From Promicromonospora sp. MEB111 (GTDB lineage: Bacteria; Actinomycetota; Actinomycetes; Actinomycetales; Cellulomonadaceae), in contig NZ_JARVSD010000008.1 in assembly GCF_030209445.1 (NCBI RefSeq), forward strand, positions 1 to 64,000: 64,000 nt of DNA, read 5' to 3'. This document shows positions 16,582-25,192 of this stretch, in pieces (position 1 is the first letter of the stretch; each line of letters begins with the position of its first letter). A program made the position numbers and the translations under genes. The notes beneath the pieces were generated by a model, which did not search any database, had not been told where the DNA came from, and saw only the letters and a list, made by a program, of their open reading frames with translations.

Positions 16582-18323
16582 GCGACGTCGTCCTGCGCAT
16601 CGCGGACCTGAACGTCACCTTCGACACCGACTCGGGGGAGGTGCCGGCGGTGCGCGGCATCGACCTGGAGGTGCGGCGCGGCCGGGTGGTGGCGCTGGTG
16701 GGCGAGTCCGGCTCCGGCAAGAGCGTCACCTCGCTGTCCGTCCTGGGCCTCCTGCCCGCGACGGCCCGGGTGTCGGGTTCGGTCGAGCTGGCCGACGGCG
16801 AGGCCTTGCGCGACGTCGTCAGCACGCCCGAGGAACAGCTCGTGGACCTGCGCGGCCGCGTGGCGTCCATGGTGTTCCAGGAGCCGATGACGGCGCTCAA
16901 CCCGACCATGACGCTCGGCGACCAGGTGGCCGAGGCCGTGCTGAACCACGAGCGCGTGCCGCGCGCCCTCGCCCGCGAGCGGGCCGTGGAGCTGCTGCGG
17001 TCGGTGGGCATCCCCGAGCCGGAGCGGCGGGCGGGGCAGTACCCGCACGAGCTGTCCGGCGGGCAGCGGCAGCGCGTGGTCATCGCCGTCGCGCTGGCCT
17101 GCGAGCCTCGCCTGATCGTCGCGGACGAGCCCACCACGGCGCTCGACGTGACGGTGCAGGCCGGGATCCTCGACCTGCTGCGCGAGCTGGTGGCGCAGCA
17201 CGACACGGCGCTGCTGCTGGTCACGCACAACATGGGCGTGGTGGCCGACCTTGCCGACGAGGTGGCCGTGATGAGCGGCGGCCGGATCGTGGAGCACGGG
17301 CCGGTCGAACAGGTGCTGCTGGCGCCCGCGCACGAGTACACGCGGGCGCTGCTGGACGCGGTGCCGGCGGCGCCGCCGGCGAGCACGGTCTCCGTGGGCG
17401 CCGGCTCGGTCGGTGCTGGTTCTGTCGGCGCGGCTTCGGTCGGCGCGGCCGCGCCACCGGCCGAAGGCCCGGGCGACGACCGCGAGATCGTGCTCGACCT
17501 GCGCGGGGTCAGCCTCGAATACCGCGTGCAGGGCCGGCACGTGCGCGCCGTCGAGAACCTCGATCTGACCGTGCGCGCCGGCGAGATGCTGGGCCTGGTC
17601 GGCGAGTCCGGTTCGGGCAAGTCGACGGCGGGCCGGGCCTGCCTGGGCCTGCTCGCGCCGTCCGAGGGCGAGGTACTCCTGCTCGGGACGTCGGTGGCGC
17701 GGGCGCGCGGCCGGGCACGCCGACGCCTGCTGGCCGACGTCGGCGTGGTGTTCCAGGACCCAGGCGGGTCGCTCGACCCGCGCCGGCTGGTGGGCGAGTC
17801 GATCGCGGAGCCGCTGGCGATCCACGGTCGGGACGGGCGGCGGCTGTCCCCGGCCGAGAAGCGGGCGCGGGTGCGCGAGCTGCTCGACGCCGTCCGGCTG
17901 CCGGCGGGTGCGGAGCGGCGCTACCCCCACGAGTTCTCCGGCGGGCAGCGGCAGCGCATCGGGCTCGCCCGCGCTCTCGCGCTGCGCCCCCGCCTGCTGG
18001 TGGCCGACGAGCCGACGAGCGCGCTGGACGTGTCCGTGCAGGCCGAGGTGCTGCAGGTGCTGCGTGACCTGCACGCGGAGCTGGGGTTCGGCTGCCTGTT
18101 CATCAGCCACGACCTGGGCGTGGTGCACGAGCTGACCGACCGCGTGGCCGTGCTGCGCTCGGGCCGCCTCGTGGAGAGCGGCGCGACGGCGGAGGTGTTC
18201 AGCGCGCCCCGCGAGCTGTACACCGCCGAGCTGCTGGCCTCCGTGCCGACGCCGGACCCGGTGGCGCAGCGCGAGCGGCGCGCGGCGCGGCTGCGGCTCG
18301 CCGGCACGGGCGGGGACCTGTGA
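16578..18323 (+). CDS. Fused double ATPase of peptide-type ABC importer (DppD-DppF fusion)
   Basis: A 581-residue protein with two complete ATP-binding domains. Domain 1 (residues about 1-265) has Walker A GESGSGKS, signature LSGGQRQR and Walker B LIVADEP. Domain 2 (about 305-565) has Walker A GESGSGKST, signature FSGGQRQR and Walker B LLVADEP. Between them is a short tandem run of SVGAG/SVGAA units, a flexible linker. Both domains keep the catalytic Glu after Walker B, so the heterodimer of DppD and DppF is supplied as one chain. The ATG at 16578 overlaps the upstream permease; the stop overlaps the ROK kinase start. Confidence 0.94.
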   Translation: MSDVVLRIADLNVTFDTDSGEVPAVRGIDLEVRRGRVVALVGESGSGKSVTSLSVLGLLPATARVSGSVELADGEALRDVVSTPEEQLVDLRGRVASMVFQEPMTALNPTMTLGDQVAEAVLNHERVPRALARERAVELLRSVGIPEPERRAGQYPHELSGGQRQRVVIAVALACEPRLIVADEPTTALDVTVQAGILDLLRELVAQHDTALLLVTHNMGVVADLADEVAVMSGGRIVEHGPVEQVLLAPAHEYTRALLDAVPAAPPASTVSVGAGSVGAGSVGAASVGAAAPPAEGPGDDREIVLDLRGVSLEYRVQGRHVRAVENLDLTVRAGEMLGLVGESGSGKSTAGRACLGLLAPSEGEVLLLGTSVARARGRARRRLLADVGVVFQDPGGSLDPRRLVGESIAEPLAIHGRDGRRLSPAEKRARVRELLDAVRLPAGAERRYPHEFSGGQRQRIGLARALALRPRLLVADEPTSALDVSVQAEVLQVLRDLHAELGFGCLFISHDLGVVHELTDRVAVLRSGRLVESGATAEVFSAPRELYTAELLASVPTPDPVAQRERRAARLRLAGTGGDL

Positions 18324-19228
18324 CGGACGCGCCCACGGCGGGCGTCGACATCGGCGGCACCAAGATCCGTGCCGCCCTCGTCACGCCCGACGGCGAGGTG
18401 CTCGCCTCGGCGACCGCGCCGACGCCGTCGGGCGGCCGGGCCATGCTCGACGTCGCGGCGGAGCTGGTCGCGCGGGCGTCCGCGACGGCGGGGCGGAGTG
18501 CGGCCGGCATCGGGGTCGGGGCGGCGGGCGTGGTCGACCCGGAGAGCGGCGAGGTGCTCGCGGCGAGCGACTCCTTCGTCGACTGGGTGGGCACCAACCT
18601 GCGCTCGGGGCTCGCCGCCCGGACCGGGCTGCCGGTGACGGTCGCGAACGACGTCGACTCGTTCCTCGTGGGCGAGGCGACCTGGGGCGCCGTCCGTGGC
18701 GTCCGGTCGGCGGCGGGCATCGCGCTCGGGACCGGCGTCGGGGGAGCGCTGTGGCTGGACGGTGCGCTGTACCGCGGTGCGGGCGCGGCCGGGGAGATCG
18801 GGCACATGCCCGGCTTCGGCGACGCGCGGTGCACCTGCGGGCAGCGGGGGCACCTGGAGACGCTCGCGTCCGGACGGTCGGTGGAGCGGCGGTACGCGGA
18901 GGCGGTCGGGCCGGACGGCGGCGGACCGGACGGCGTCGGCGCCGCGGAGATCGAGGCCCGCGCGCGGGCCGGGGACGAGGCGGCGCTCCGCGTGCTCACG
19001 GACGCGGGCCGGGCGGTCGGGTCGGCCGTGCTGGTGCTGGCGGCCCTGCTCGACGTCGGCCACGTGGTGGTGGGCGGGGGGCTGGCCCACGCCTGGGACC
19101 TGCTGGAACCCGCGATCCGGGCCCGGCTGGCGAACGAGCCGCCGGTCTCGGGGCACACGGTCGAGGTGCGTCGGGCGGTCCTGGGCGGCGACGCGACGGT
19201 CGTGGGCGCGGCGGCGCTGGCCCGTTGA
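18320..19228 (+). CDS. ROK-family sugar kinase
   Basis: A 302-residue ROK protein without a DNA-binding domain, so probably a kinase. It has the ATP-binding GVDIGGTKIRAAL, a catalytic Asp in VANDVDSF, the ROK signature LGTGVGGALWLDGALYRGAGAAGEIGHM, and the zinc motif CTCGQRGHLETL (CxCGxxGHxE: the third Cys of the usual CxCGxxGCxE is replaced by His). The GTG start overlaps the ATPase gene (GTGA). Its place at the end of the operon suggests phosphorylation of a sugar released from the imported substrate, for example an amino sugar, but this is inference. Confidence 0.88.
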   Translation: MTDAPTAGVDIGGTKIRAALVTPDGEVLASATAPTPSGGRAMLDVAAELVARASATAGRSAAGIGVGAAGVVDPESGEVLAASDSFVDWVGTNLRSGLAARTGLPVTVANDVDSFLVGEATWGAVRGVRSAAGIALGTGVGGALWLDGALYRGAGAAGEIGHMPGFGDARCTCGQRGHLETLASGRSVERRYAEAVGPDGGGPDGVGAAEIEARARAGDEAALRVLTDAGRAVGSAVLVLAALLDVGHVVVGGGLAHAWDLLEPAIRARLANEPPVSGHTVEVRRAVLGGDATVVGAAALAR

Positions 19229-19251
19229 GGGTCTGCCCTGGCGCCAACGAC

Positions 19252-19288
19252 GACGGCGCCCGGCCGCGGTGTGCGGTCGGGCGCCGTC
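19252..19288. terminator. Bidirectional terminator hairpin
   Basis: GACGGCGCCCGGCCGC (19252-19267) pairs with GCGGTCGGGCGCCGTC (19273-19288) over a 5-base loop, with one G-U wobble. It lies between the end of the ABC/ROK operon and the convergent hsp20 gene. Confidence 0.8.
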
Positions 19289-19307
19289 GGGTGGCTGCCT
19301 GAGGGGA

Positions 19308-19727
19308 TCAGGCGGCGGTGGTGACCTCGATGCGCTGCGGCGTGGTGCCGGCGAAGACGCCCGGCACGGTGACCGTCAGCACGCCCGCGTCGTAGGACGC
19401 GCGGACGACGTCGCCGTCCACGGCCTTGGGCAGCGTGACGACGCGGCGGAAGGAGCCGAAGCGGACCTCCGAGATGCGGCGGCCCTCGGACTCCTCCGAG
19501 CGCTGGTCCTTGCGCTCGCCGCGCACGACGAGCTTGCGGCCCTCGACCTCGACGGTGATGTCGTCGGCCGGGTTCACGCCCGGCAGGTCGAGGCGGGCGA
19601 CGAGGTCCTCGCCCTCACGGTAGACGTCGGCCGCGGGCACGACGCCCTCGGAGACGCCGAGCTGCTGGCTCCACGGCTCGCGGAGCCAGGTGCTGGCGAA
19701 CGGGGAGCGGGTAAGAACGGTGGTCAT
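19308..19727 (-). CDS. hsp20: Small heat-shock protein, Hsp20/alpha-crystallin
   Basis: A 139-residue chaperone. The alpha-crystallin domain spans residues about 32-130 (VYREGEDLVARLDLPGVNPADDITVEVEGRKLVVRGER), with the conserved AxxxxGVLTVTVP strand seen as ASYDAGVLTVTVPG. The ATG at 19727 has GGAGGAGG upstream. A HAIR-type inverted repeat 38-58 bases upstream predicts heat-shock repression by HspR, as known for hsp20-class genes in actinobacteria. No hspR gene lies in the window. Confidence 0.94.
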   Translation of the reverse strand: MTTVLTRSPFASTWLREPWSQQLGVSEGVVPAADVYREGEDLVARLDLPGVNPADDITVEVEGRKLVVRGERKDQRSEESEGRRISEVRFGSFRRVVTLPKAVDGDVVRASYDAGVLTVTVPGVFAGTTPQRIEVTTAA

Positions 19728-19764
19728 GATGTCCTCCTCCGGACGGGTCTGATGACGGGTACAA

Positions 19765-19785
19765 CCTGAGTCGACCCGACTCAAT
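19765..19785. promoter_or_regulatory. HAIR element (HspR operator) upstream of hsp20
   Basis: Read on the hsp20 strand, ATTGAGT-CGGGTCG-ACTCAGG matches the HAIR consensus CTTGAGT-N7-ACTCAAG at 12 of 14 fixed positions with the correct 7-base spacing. It sits 38-58 bases upstream of the hsp20 start, where a repressor would cover the promoter. Confidence 0.82.
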
Positions 19786-19830
19786 TTCCGGGTTCGCCGA
19801 CGGCGGACGTGGCCCCTCTCGCACCCCGTG

Positions 19831-20829
19831 TCAGTGGCGGGTGATCGTCAGGCTCGCGTCGTCCGGGCTGACGGCGACCTCCGCCGTGCCGCCGACCGGG
19901 ATCGTGAGCAGCGGGCTGGTGTGCCCGAAGTCCACGCCGGCCAGCACCGGCTTGCCGGCCAGTGCGGGCTGGCGCGCGACGATCTCGTCGAGCGCCGCCC
20001 GCGTCATGCCCGTGGCGGTCTGGAACCGGCCGACCACCAGCCCGGTCACGCCCCCGGCGTCGGGCAGCTGGAGCAGGGAGGTGAGGTTGCGCGCGAAGGC
20101 GACCGTGTTCGACTCGAAGTCGTCCTCCAGGAAGAGCAGCGCCCCCTCCAGCGACGGCATGTTCGCGGTGCCCTGGAGCAGGTTGAGGGTGCAGAGGTTG
20201 CCGCCCACGACCCGGCCGGAGGCCTGCCCCGGGCGCAGCCGCCACCAGCCCTCGTTGGCCACGGGGGTGCGGGCGTCCTGGTCGGCGAACCACAGGTCGT
20301 CGGTCCAGGCGCGGGAGGGTTCGACGGCGATCGGGGCGTCGTCGGTCACCGCGGCGCGGAACCAGTCGCCGGTGGGCTCGAAGTGGTCGCGCATGCCCCA
20401 GCTCGACCAGTGCGGGCCGGAGTAGGTGACCAGGCCCGTGCGGGCGAGGATCGCGTTCTGGAGCGCGGTGATGTCCGAGTAGCCGCAGAACACCTTGGGG
20501 TGCGCGGCGATCAGGTCGAAGTCCAGGTAGGGGAGCAGCTCGTTGCTGTTGAACCCGCCGATGACCGTGAGGATGCCCGCGACGGCCGGGTCGGCGAACG
20601 CGGCGTGCAGGTCGGCCACCCGGTGCTCGATCGAGGAGCTGCGGAACTGGTCGTCCTCGTCGACGTGCTCGCCGAACGTCAGCGTGAGTCCCATCGCGGC
20701 GAACCGCTCGTCGATCCAGCGGGTGTTGTCGTGCTCCATGATCATGGCCCGCGACCTGGCGGGGGCGATGACGCGGACGGTGTCGCCGGAGCGGAGCCGG
20801 GGCGGGACGATGGTTGCGTGCGCTGACAT
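19831..20829 (-). CDS. S66-family peptidase (LD-carboxypeptidase / MccF-like)
   Basis: A 332-residue serine peptidase of the S66 family. The nucleophile elbow is GYSDITALQNAI. The C-terminal Glu and His of the triad fit LLFLEDDFESN and GVDFGHTSP. Family members are LD-carboxypeptidases of murein recycling or MccF-type immunity proteins that cleave microcin C. No microcin genes are nearby, and the long TYSGPHWSSWGM loop does not decide between the two. Confidence 0.88.
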   Translation of the reverse strand: MSAHATIVPPRLRSGDTVRVIAPARSRAMIMEHDNTRWIDERFAAMGLTLTFGEHVDEDDQFRSSSIEHRVADLHAAFADPAVAGILTVIGGFNSNELLPYLDFDLIAAHPKVFCGYSDITALQNAILARTGLVTYSGPHWSSWGMRDHFEPTGDWFRAAVTDDAPIAVEPSRAWTDDLWFADQDARTPVANEGWWRLRPGQASGRVVGGNLCTLNLLQGTANMPSLEGALLFLEDDFESNTVAFARNLTSLLQLPDAGGVTGLVVGRFQTATGMTRAALDEIVARQPALAGKPVLAGVDFGHTSPLLTIPVGGTAEVAVSPDDASLTITRH

Positions 20830-20907
20830 GCCCGCAGCCTAGGACGGCGCCGCCGTCGTCGGCCCCTGATTTCCCGAGAACGGATTTCCTGCGAACTGGA
20901 GGACACC

Positions 20908-21261
20908 GTGCGCGCGACACGCATCATGCCCAACCTTCGGGTGGCCGACCTCGAGGCGGCGAAGGGCTTCTACACCGGCTACCTCGGGCTGAGCACCGAG
21001 GAGTTCGACCTGGGCTGGGTGGCGCGGTGCACCTCGCCCGAGACGGGGGCGATCGTCCAGCTCGTCACCCGCGACGCGACCTCGCCCGAGGACGCGGTCG
21101 TCTCGGTCCACACGCCCGACGTCGACGGCGCGTACGACGAGGCCCGGCAGCTCGGCTATGAGATCGTGCACCCGCTGACCACGGAGTCGTGGGGCGTGCG
21201 CCGGTTCCTCGTCCGGGCACCGGACGGCAACGTGATCAACGTGGTGCACCACCCGGACTGA
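20908..21261 (+). CDS. VOC-superfamily (glyoxalase-like) protein
   Basis: A 117-residue protein with two beta-alpha-beta-beta-beta units of the vicinal oxygen chelate fold (MPNLRVADLEAAKGFYTGYLGL and VRRFLVRAPDGNVINVVHH). The GTG start at 20908 has GGAGGACACC upstream. Family members range from lyases to antibiotic-binding immunity proteins; no specific role can be read. It stands alone between the S66 peptidase and xdhC. Confidence 0.87.
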   Translation: MRATRIMPNLRVADLEAAKGFYTGYLGLSTEEFDLGWVARCTSPETGAIVQLVTRDATSPEDAVVSVHTPDVDGAYDEARQLGYEIVHPLTTESWGVRRFLVRAPDGNVINVVHHPD

Positions 21262-21291
21262 GGCCGCGCCGGGCGCGGGAATCCCTCGGCC

Positions 21292-22479
21292 TCAGCCGTG
21301 GATCGGGCCGTCCGTCTCGCTCAGGGGACGGGCCGTGGCACCCGAGCGGGCCGCGATCAGCTCGGCGACGATCGACACGGCGGTCTCGTCCGGCGTACGC
21401 GCGCCCAGGTCCAGCCCGATCGGGCTGTGCAGCCGGTTCAGCGCGGCGGGCGGCACGCCGTCCTCGACCAGGCGGGCCTCGCGCTCGGCGTGCGCGCGGC
21501 GGGAGCCCATGGCGCCCACGTACGTGCCGGCGGGCAGGTCGGTGAGCGCCGTGTGCAGCAGGGGCACGTCGAACTTGGCGTCATGGGTCAGCACGCAGAC
21601 GGCGTCGTGCGCGGAGACGCGGCCCGCCGCGATCTCGGCGGCCAGGTACCGGTGCGGCCACTCGGTCACCACCTCGTCAGCCTCCGGGAAGCGGGCCGGC
21701 GTGGCGAACACGGGGCGGGCATCGCACACCGTGACGCGGTAGCCCAGCAGCCGGCCGGCCCGCGCCAGGGCCGCCGCGAAGTCGATGGCGCCGAACACCA
21801 GGAGCCGCGGCGGCGGCGCGAACACCTGCAGGAACACCCGCGTCCCCGATCCGGTGCGCTCGCCGTGCGGCCCGTACTCGCGCAGGGCGGAGGCACCGAC
21901 GGCGACCTGCCCGACGGCGTCCGAGGTCACCGCCGCGTCCAGGCCCGCGTCCCCGAGGGTCCCCTCCGGGCCGTCGGCGCCCGCCCCGGGGACGACCAGG
22001 TGCCGGCCGAGCGCGCCGCCGTCGCCACGACGGTCGCCGGCACCGGCGCCGCCGTCGTCCGCCCCGACGACCGTGGCGAGGCACACGCCCGACGGCGCCG
22101 CGCCGCCGTCGGGCGACGAGGCGCCCAGCACCTGGCCGGCGAAGGACCCGAAGCCCGGCCAGGCCGCCCGCGACAGGGGAGCGACGAAGACCTCGATGGT
22201 CCCGCCGCAGGTCAGGCCCACGTCGAACGCGTCGTCGTCGGAGACGCCGTAGCGGGCCGCCGCGGGGCGGCCGGTCTCGGCGACCTCCAGGCCGAGGTCG
22301 TACACGGCCCCCTCGACGCACCCGCCGGACACCGAGCCGATCACCTCGCCGCCCGGGCCCACGGCCATGGCGGCCCCCGGCTCGCGGGGCGCGGACCGGA
22401 ACGTGCGCACCACCGTGGCCACGGCCGCGCGCTCGTCGGCACGCCACCAGCCCAGCAGCTGCGGCAGCAGATCCCGCAC
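21292..22479 (-). CDS. XdhC/CoxI-family molybdoenzyme maturation factor
   Basis: A 395-residue protein. The N-terminal XdhC_CoxI domain shows FRSAPREPGAAMAV, GSVSGGCVEGAVYD and LTCGGTIEVFV. The C-terminal Rossmann-like domain shows LLVFGAIDFAAALARAGRLLGY and VCVLTHDAKFDVPLLHTAL. Such proteins carry out late steps such as sulfuration or insertion of the molybdenum cofactor in xanthine or CO dehydrogenases. No target enzyme lies in the window, but moeA, moaE and moaA do. A Gly/Ala/Asp-rich stretch of about 60 residues between the domains is longer than usual. The GTG start has GGAGGGAG upstream. Confidence 0.88.
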   Translation of the reverse strand: MRDLLPQLLGWWRADERAAVATVVRTFRSAPREPGAAMAVGPGGEVIGSVSGGCVEGAVYDLGLEVAETGRPAAARYGVSDDDAFDVGLTCGGTIEVFVAPLSRAAWPGFGSFAGQVLGASSPDGGAAPSGVCLATVVGADDGGAGAGDRRGDGGALGRHLVVPGAGADGPEGTLGDAGLDAAVTSDAVGQVAVGASALREYGPHGERTGSGTRVFLQVFAPPPRLLVFGAIDFAAALARAGRLLGYRVTVCDARPVFATPARFPEADEVVTEWPHRYLAAEIAAGRVSAHDAVCVLTHDAKFDVPLLHTALTDLPAGTYVGAMGSRRAHAEREARLVEDGVPPAALNRLHSPIGLDLGARTPDETAVSIVAELIAARSGATARPLSETDGPIHG

Positions 22480-22628
22480 CCCGGCTCCCTCCTCCGCGCG
22501 AACCCGTCCTGCTGCCAGGTTCTCACTTCCGTGTCACGCGCCGAGGTCGTCCAGGTAACCGGTACGTCTGTCACGTCGCGAGGTTCGGGGCGATGATGGG
22601 GAGATCGCAACGACGCGGGGAGGACCCC

Positions 22629-23117
22629 ATGAAAGCAGCAGTGGGCGACCGGATCGTCACGGCTTCCGGAGTGGTCGGCGGCGCGGTGCGGGACGGCGTG
22701 GTGACCGAGTGCCCCCATGGCGACGGCTCGCCGCCCTACCGGGTGCGCTGGTCCGACACGGGCGAGGAGACCCTCGTCTACCCGGGCGGGGACACATACG
22801 TGGACGCGCAGGTGGAGGCCGGCTCGCGCGACTGGGCGGAGGCCCGGCGCGGACGCGCGCTCACCTGGGACGTGCGGATCACCGTGGTCGAGGCGGCGGG
22901 CAGCACGACGGCGGAGGCCACCGTGATGAACGGCCCGCCCGACGCCCTGCGCGCCGTCGGGCACGCCAGGAAGTCACCCGACGACGACGAGGTGCCGCTG
23001 ATCGGCGACGAGATCGCCGCCGGCCGGGCGCTGCGCAGGCTCGCGGACCGCCTGCTCGCGGTGGCCGAGGCGGACGTCTCCGCTGCGGTCGGGCACAAGG
23101 CGCACCTGCACCACTGA
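22629..23117 (+). CDS. DUF1918 + DUF1876 protein
   Basis: A 162-residue protein joining two small actinobacterial domains. DUF1918 (residues 1-60; KAAVGDRIVTASGVVGGAVRDGVV, PYRVRWSDTGEETLVYPG) is followed by a DUF1876, dsRBD-like domain (about 75-160; WDVRITVVEAAGSTTAEATV, IGDEIAAGRALRRLADRLL). The ATG at 22629 has GGGGAGGA upstream. The function of these domains is not established. Fusion of the two in one chain occurs in actinobacteria. Confidence 0.85.
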   Translation: MKAAVGDRIVTASGVVGGAVRDGVVTECPHGDGSPPYRVRWSDTGEETLVYPGGDTYVDAQVEAGSRDWAEARRGRALTWDVRITVVEAAGSTTAEATVMNGPPDALRAVGHARKSPDDDEVPLIGDEIAAGRALRRLADRLLAVAEADVSAAVGHKAHLHH

Positions 23118-23124
23118 GGCGGCG

Positions 23125-23763
23125 CTACGCGAGGATCCCCGACGCGTCGAGCGCCGCGCGCACCTCGGGGTCGAGCCACGGTTCGACGCCCGCCCAGGTG
23201 GTGCGCCACGAGACGCCGGTGATCCGGGTGCCGTCGGGGAACGTCTCGATGTAGTCGGCCTGCAGCACCCCGTGCTCGTCGCACCAGAAGGCGTTCGCGG
23301 GACTGCCGTCCAGGAGCTGGTCGATGCGCATCGCGGAGACCGAGACGCCGTCGGGCAGCACCAGGGGCTGGGTGTCGGTGCGGACCAGCAGCGCGTGCCG
23401 GGTGCGCGCGGGGTCCGTGTCGTCGAGCTGGGTGTACTCGACCCAGGAGCCGACGGCCGCGAGCTCCAGCACCAGCAGGTACCGGGCGAACGAGGGCACG
23501 CCGTCACCGACGCCCGGCGGCAGGTCGGCACGCTCGAACGCGACGTCCACGCCGCCCGGCTCGCGCTGGTGCGACCAGCGCACCCAGCGCCGCACGTCGC
23601 CCTCGTACTCGACACGGTGGCGGGCCCGCAGCACGACGTCGGGCATCGGGCGCATCGCCAGCACCGACTCGAGCACCAGCAGGCCGTCGGCGGTCTCGGA
23701 CTCCCGGCGCACCAGGGCGCCGTCCGGGGTGGTCCCGTTGTTGCTCAGCGCCTGGATGTACAT
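23125..23763 (-). CDS. Hypothetical protein
   Basis: A 212-residue soluble protein that I do not recognise. It is rich in beta-strand-like segments (VVLRARHRVEYEGDVRRWVRWSH, RHALLVRTDTQPLVLPDGVSVSAMRIDQLL, NAFWCDEHGVLQADYI) and ends in a helical Pro-Trp-Leu segment. There is no signal peptide and no membrane segment. Codon use matches the neighbours, and the ATG at 23763 is 78 bases from the divergent moeA gene. It converges on the DUF1918 gene with a 7-base gap. Confidence 0.72.
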   Translation of the reverse strand: MYIQALSNNGTTPDGALVRRESETADGLLVLESVLAMRPMPDVVLRARHRVEYEGDVRRWVRWSHQREPGGVDVAFERADLPPGVGDGVPSFARYLLVLELAAVGSWVEYTQLDDTDPARTRHALLVRTDTQPLVLPDGVSVSAMRIDQLLDGSPANAFWCDEHGVLQADYIETFPDGTRITGVSWRTTWAGVEPWLDPEVRAALDASGILA

Positions 23764-23841
23764 GGTCGATCCTCCCGTGCGGCGAGGCTCCCGCGCCAGG
23801 GTAACCACCGCCCGGCACGCCGCGCCGGGTAGGTTGCGGAC

Positions 23842-25152
23842 ATGAGCGAGCGCGTGGACGTGGAACAGCACCGGGCCGACGTCGCGGAGCTTCTCGCGGG
23901 GTTCGTCGAGCGGCCCGGCGAGCAGTCCGCCGAGCGGCCCGGCGGTCGCCCCGTCGAGGAAGTCCCCCTCGACGGGGACGTGCTCGGCCGGGTGCTGGCG
24001 CGCGACGTCGTGGCCCCCGAGCCGCTGCCGCGGTTCCGCAACTCGCAGATGGACGGCTTCGCGGTCCGCGCCGCCGACGTCGCCGCGGCCGCCCCCGACG
24101 CCCCGGTCACGCTCCCCGTGGCGGGCGACGTCGCCGCCGCGCCGGGCGACCCGGCGCCCCTGGCGCCCGGCACGGCGGTCCGGATCATGACCGGCGCCCC
24201 CGTCCCGGCCGGAGCGGACGCCGTGGTCCCCGTCGAGGACACCGACCAGGGGACCTTCAACGGGTCCGGGGCGGCCACGGCTTCCCGGGTCGCGGTGGCC
24301 CGCGGCCGAGCGGTGGGCGAGTTCGTCCGGGAGCCCGGGTCCGACGTCGCCGCCGGCACCGTCGTGCTGCCCGCCGGCACGGTGCTCGCACCCCACCACG
24401 TGGCCGCCGCCGCGGCGTGCGGCGTGGCCCGCCTCGCGCTCGTCGCCCCGGTCTCGGTCGCGGTCGTCTCCACGGGCAGCGAGCTCGTCGGGCCGGACCG
24501 CGAGCCCGGCCCCGGTCAGATCTTCGACGCCAACGGCCCGGCGCTCGCGGCCGCGGTCCGGGCGGCCGGCGGGCGCGTGGGCCTGCGCCTGGCCCTGCCC
24601 GACGACCCGGCGGCCGTACGCGCCGGGCTGGAGCGCGCGGCGGCGCTCTGCGACCTGGTGCTCACCACGGGCGGCGTGAGCCAGGGCGCCTACGAGGTGG
24701 TCAAGGACGCCCTGCCGGAGGTCACCTTCCGTTCCGTGGCCATGCAGCCCGGCGGACCCCAGGGCCTCGGCCGGGTGGGCGGCACGCCGCTGCTCGCCTT
24801 CCCCGGCAACCCGGTCAGCGCCCAGGTCTCGTTCGTCGTGTTCCTCCGGGAGATCCTGCGGGCGGCTGCGGGTCTGCCGCCGGTGGACCGGGTGCCGGCG
24901 GTGCTCGACGACGCGGTGGTCTCGCCCGCCGGCCGGCGGCAGCTCCTGCGCGGCCGCTGGGTGCGGGCGGCCGGGCCGGGCGCGTCGGCGGGCACGGGCG
25001 GCCCGGTGGGTACGGTGCCGCACGTCGCCGTCGTCGGCGGGCCCGGTTCGCACCTCGTGGCGTCGATGGCCGCCGCGGACGTGCTGATCGACGTGCCCGC
25101 GGCCGCGACTACGCTCGAACCGGGTGCCGAGGTGGTCGTGTGGCCGCTGTGA
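23842..25152 (+). CDS. moeA: Molybdopterin molybdotransferase
   Basis: A 436-residue MoeA that inserts molybdate into adenylated molybdopterin to form the molybdenum cofactor. Domain order: MoeA_N with RFRNSQMDGFAV (residues about 64-75) and AVRIMTGAPVPAGADAVVPVED; the MoCF-binding domain with VSTGSELV, TTGGVSQGAYEV and the AFPGNPVSAQVSF motif; then the MoeA_C barrel. Several Asp and Gly motif residues needed for catalysis are kept. moaE follows 40 bases downstream on the same strand, forming a two-gene cofactor unit. Confidence 0.95.
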   Translation: MSERVDVEQHRADVAELLAGFVERPGEQSAERPGGRPVEEVPLDGDVLGRVLARDVVAPEPLPRFRNSQMDGFAVRAADVAAAAPDAPVTLPVAGDVAAAPGDPAPLAPGTAVRIMTGAPVPAGADAVVPVEDTDQGTFNGSGAATASRVAVARGRAVGEFVREPGSDVAAGTVVLPAGTVLAPHHVAAAAACGVARLALVAPVSVAVVSTGSELVGPDREPGPGQIFDANGPALAAAVRAAGGRVGLRLALPDDPAAVRAGLERAAALCDLVLTTGGVSQGAYEVVKDALPEVTFRSVAMQPGGPQGLGRVGGTPLLAFPGNPVSAQVSFVVFLREILRAAAGLPPVDRVPAVLDDAVVSPAGRRQLLRGRWVRAAGPGASAGTGGPVGTVPHVAVVGGPGSHLVASMAAADVLIDVPAAATTLEPGAEVVVWPL

Positions 25153-25192
25153 CGCCGCACCCGACGGAGAGGGACCGGTGAGGGAGCACGTG

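Noticed and set aside
19831-20829. S66 peptidase as a microcin C immunity gene (mccF)
   Set aside because: No microcin synthesis or export genes are nearby, and the family signature equally fits murein LD-carboxypeptidase.
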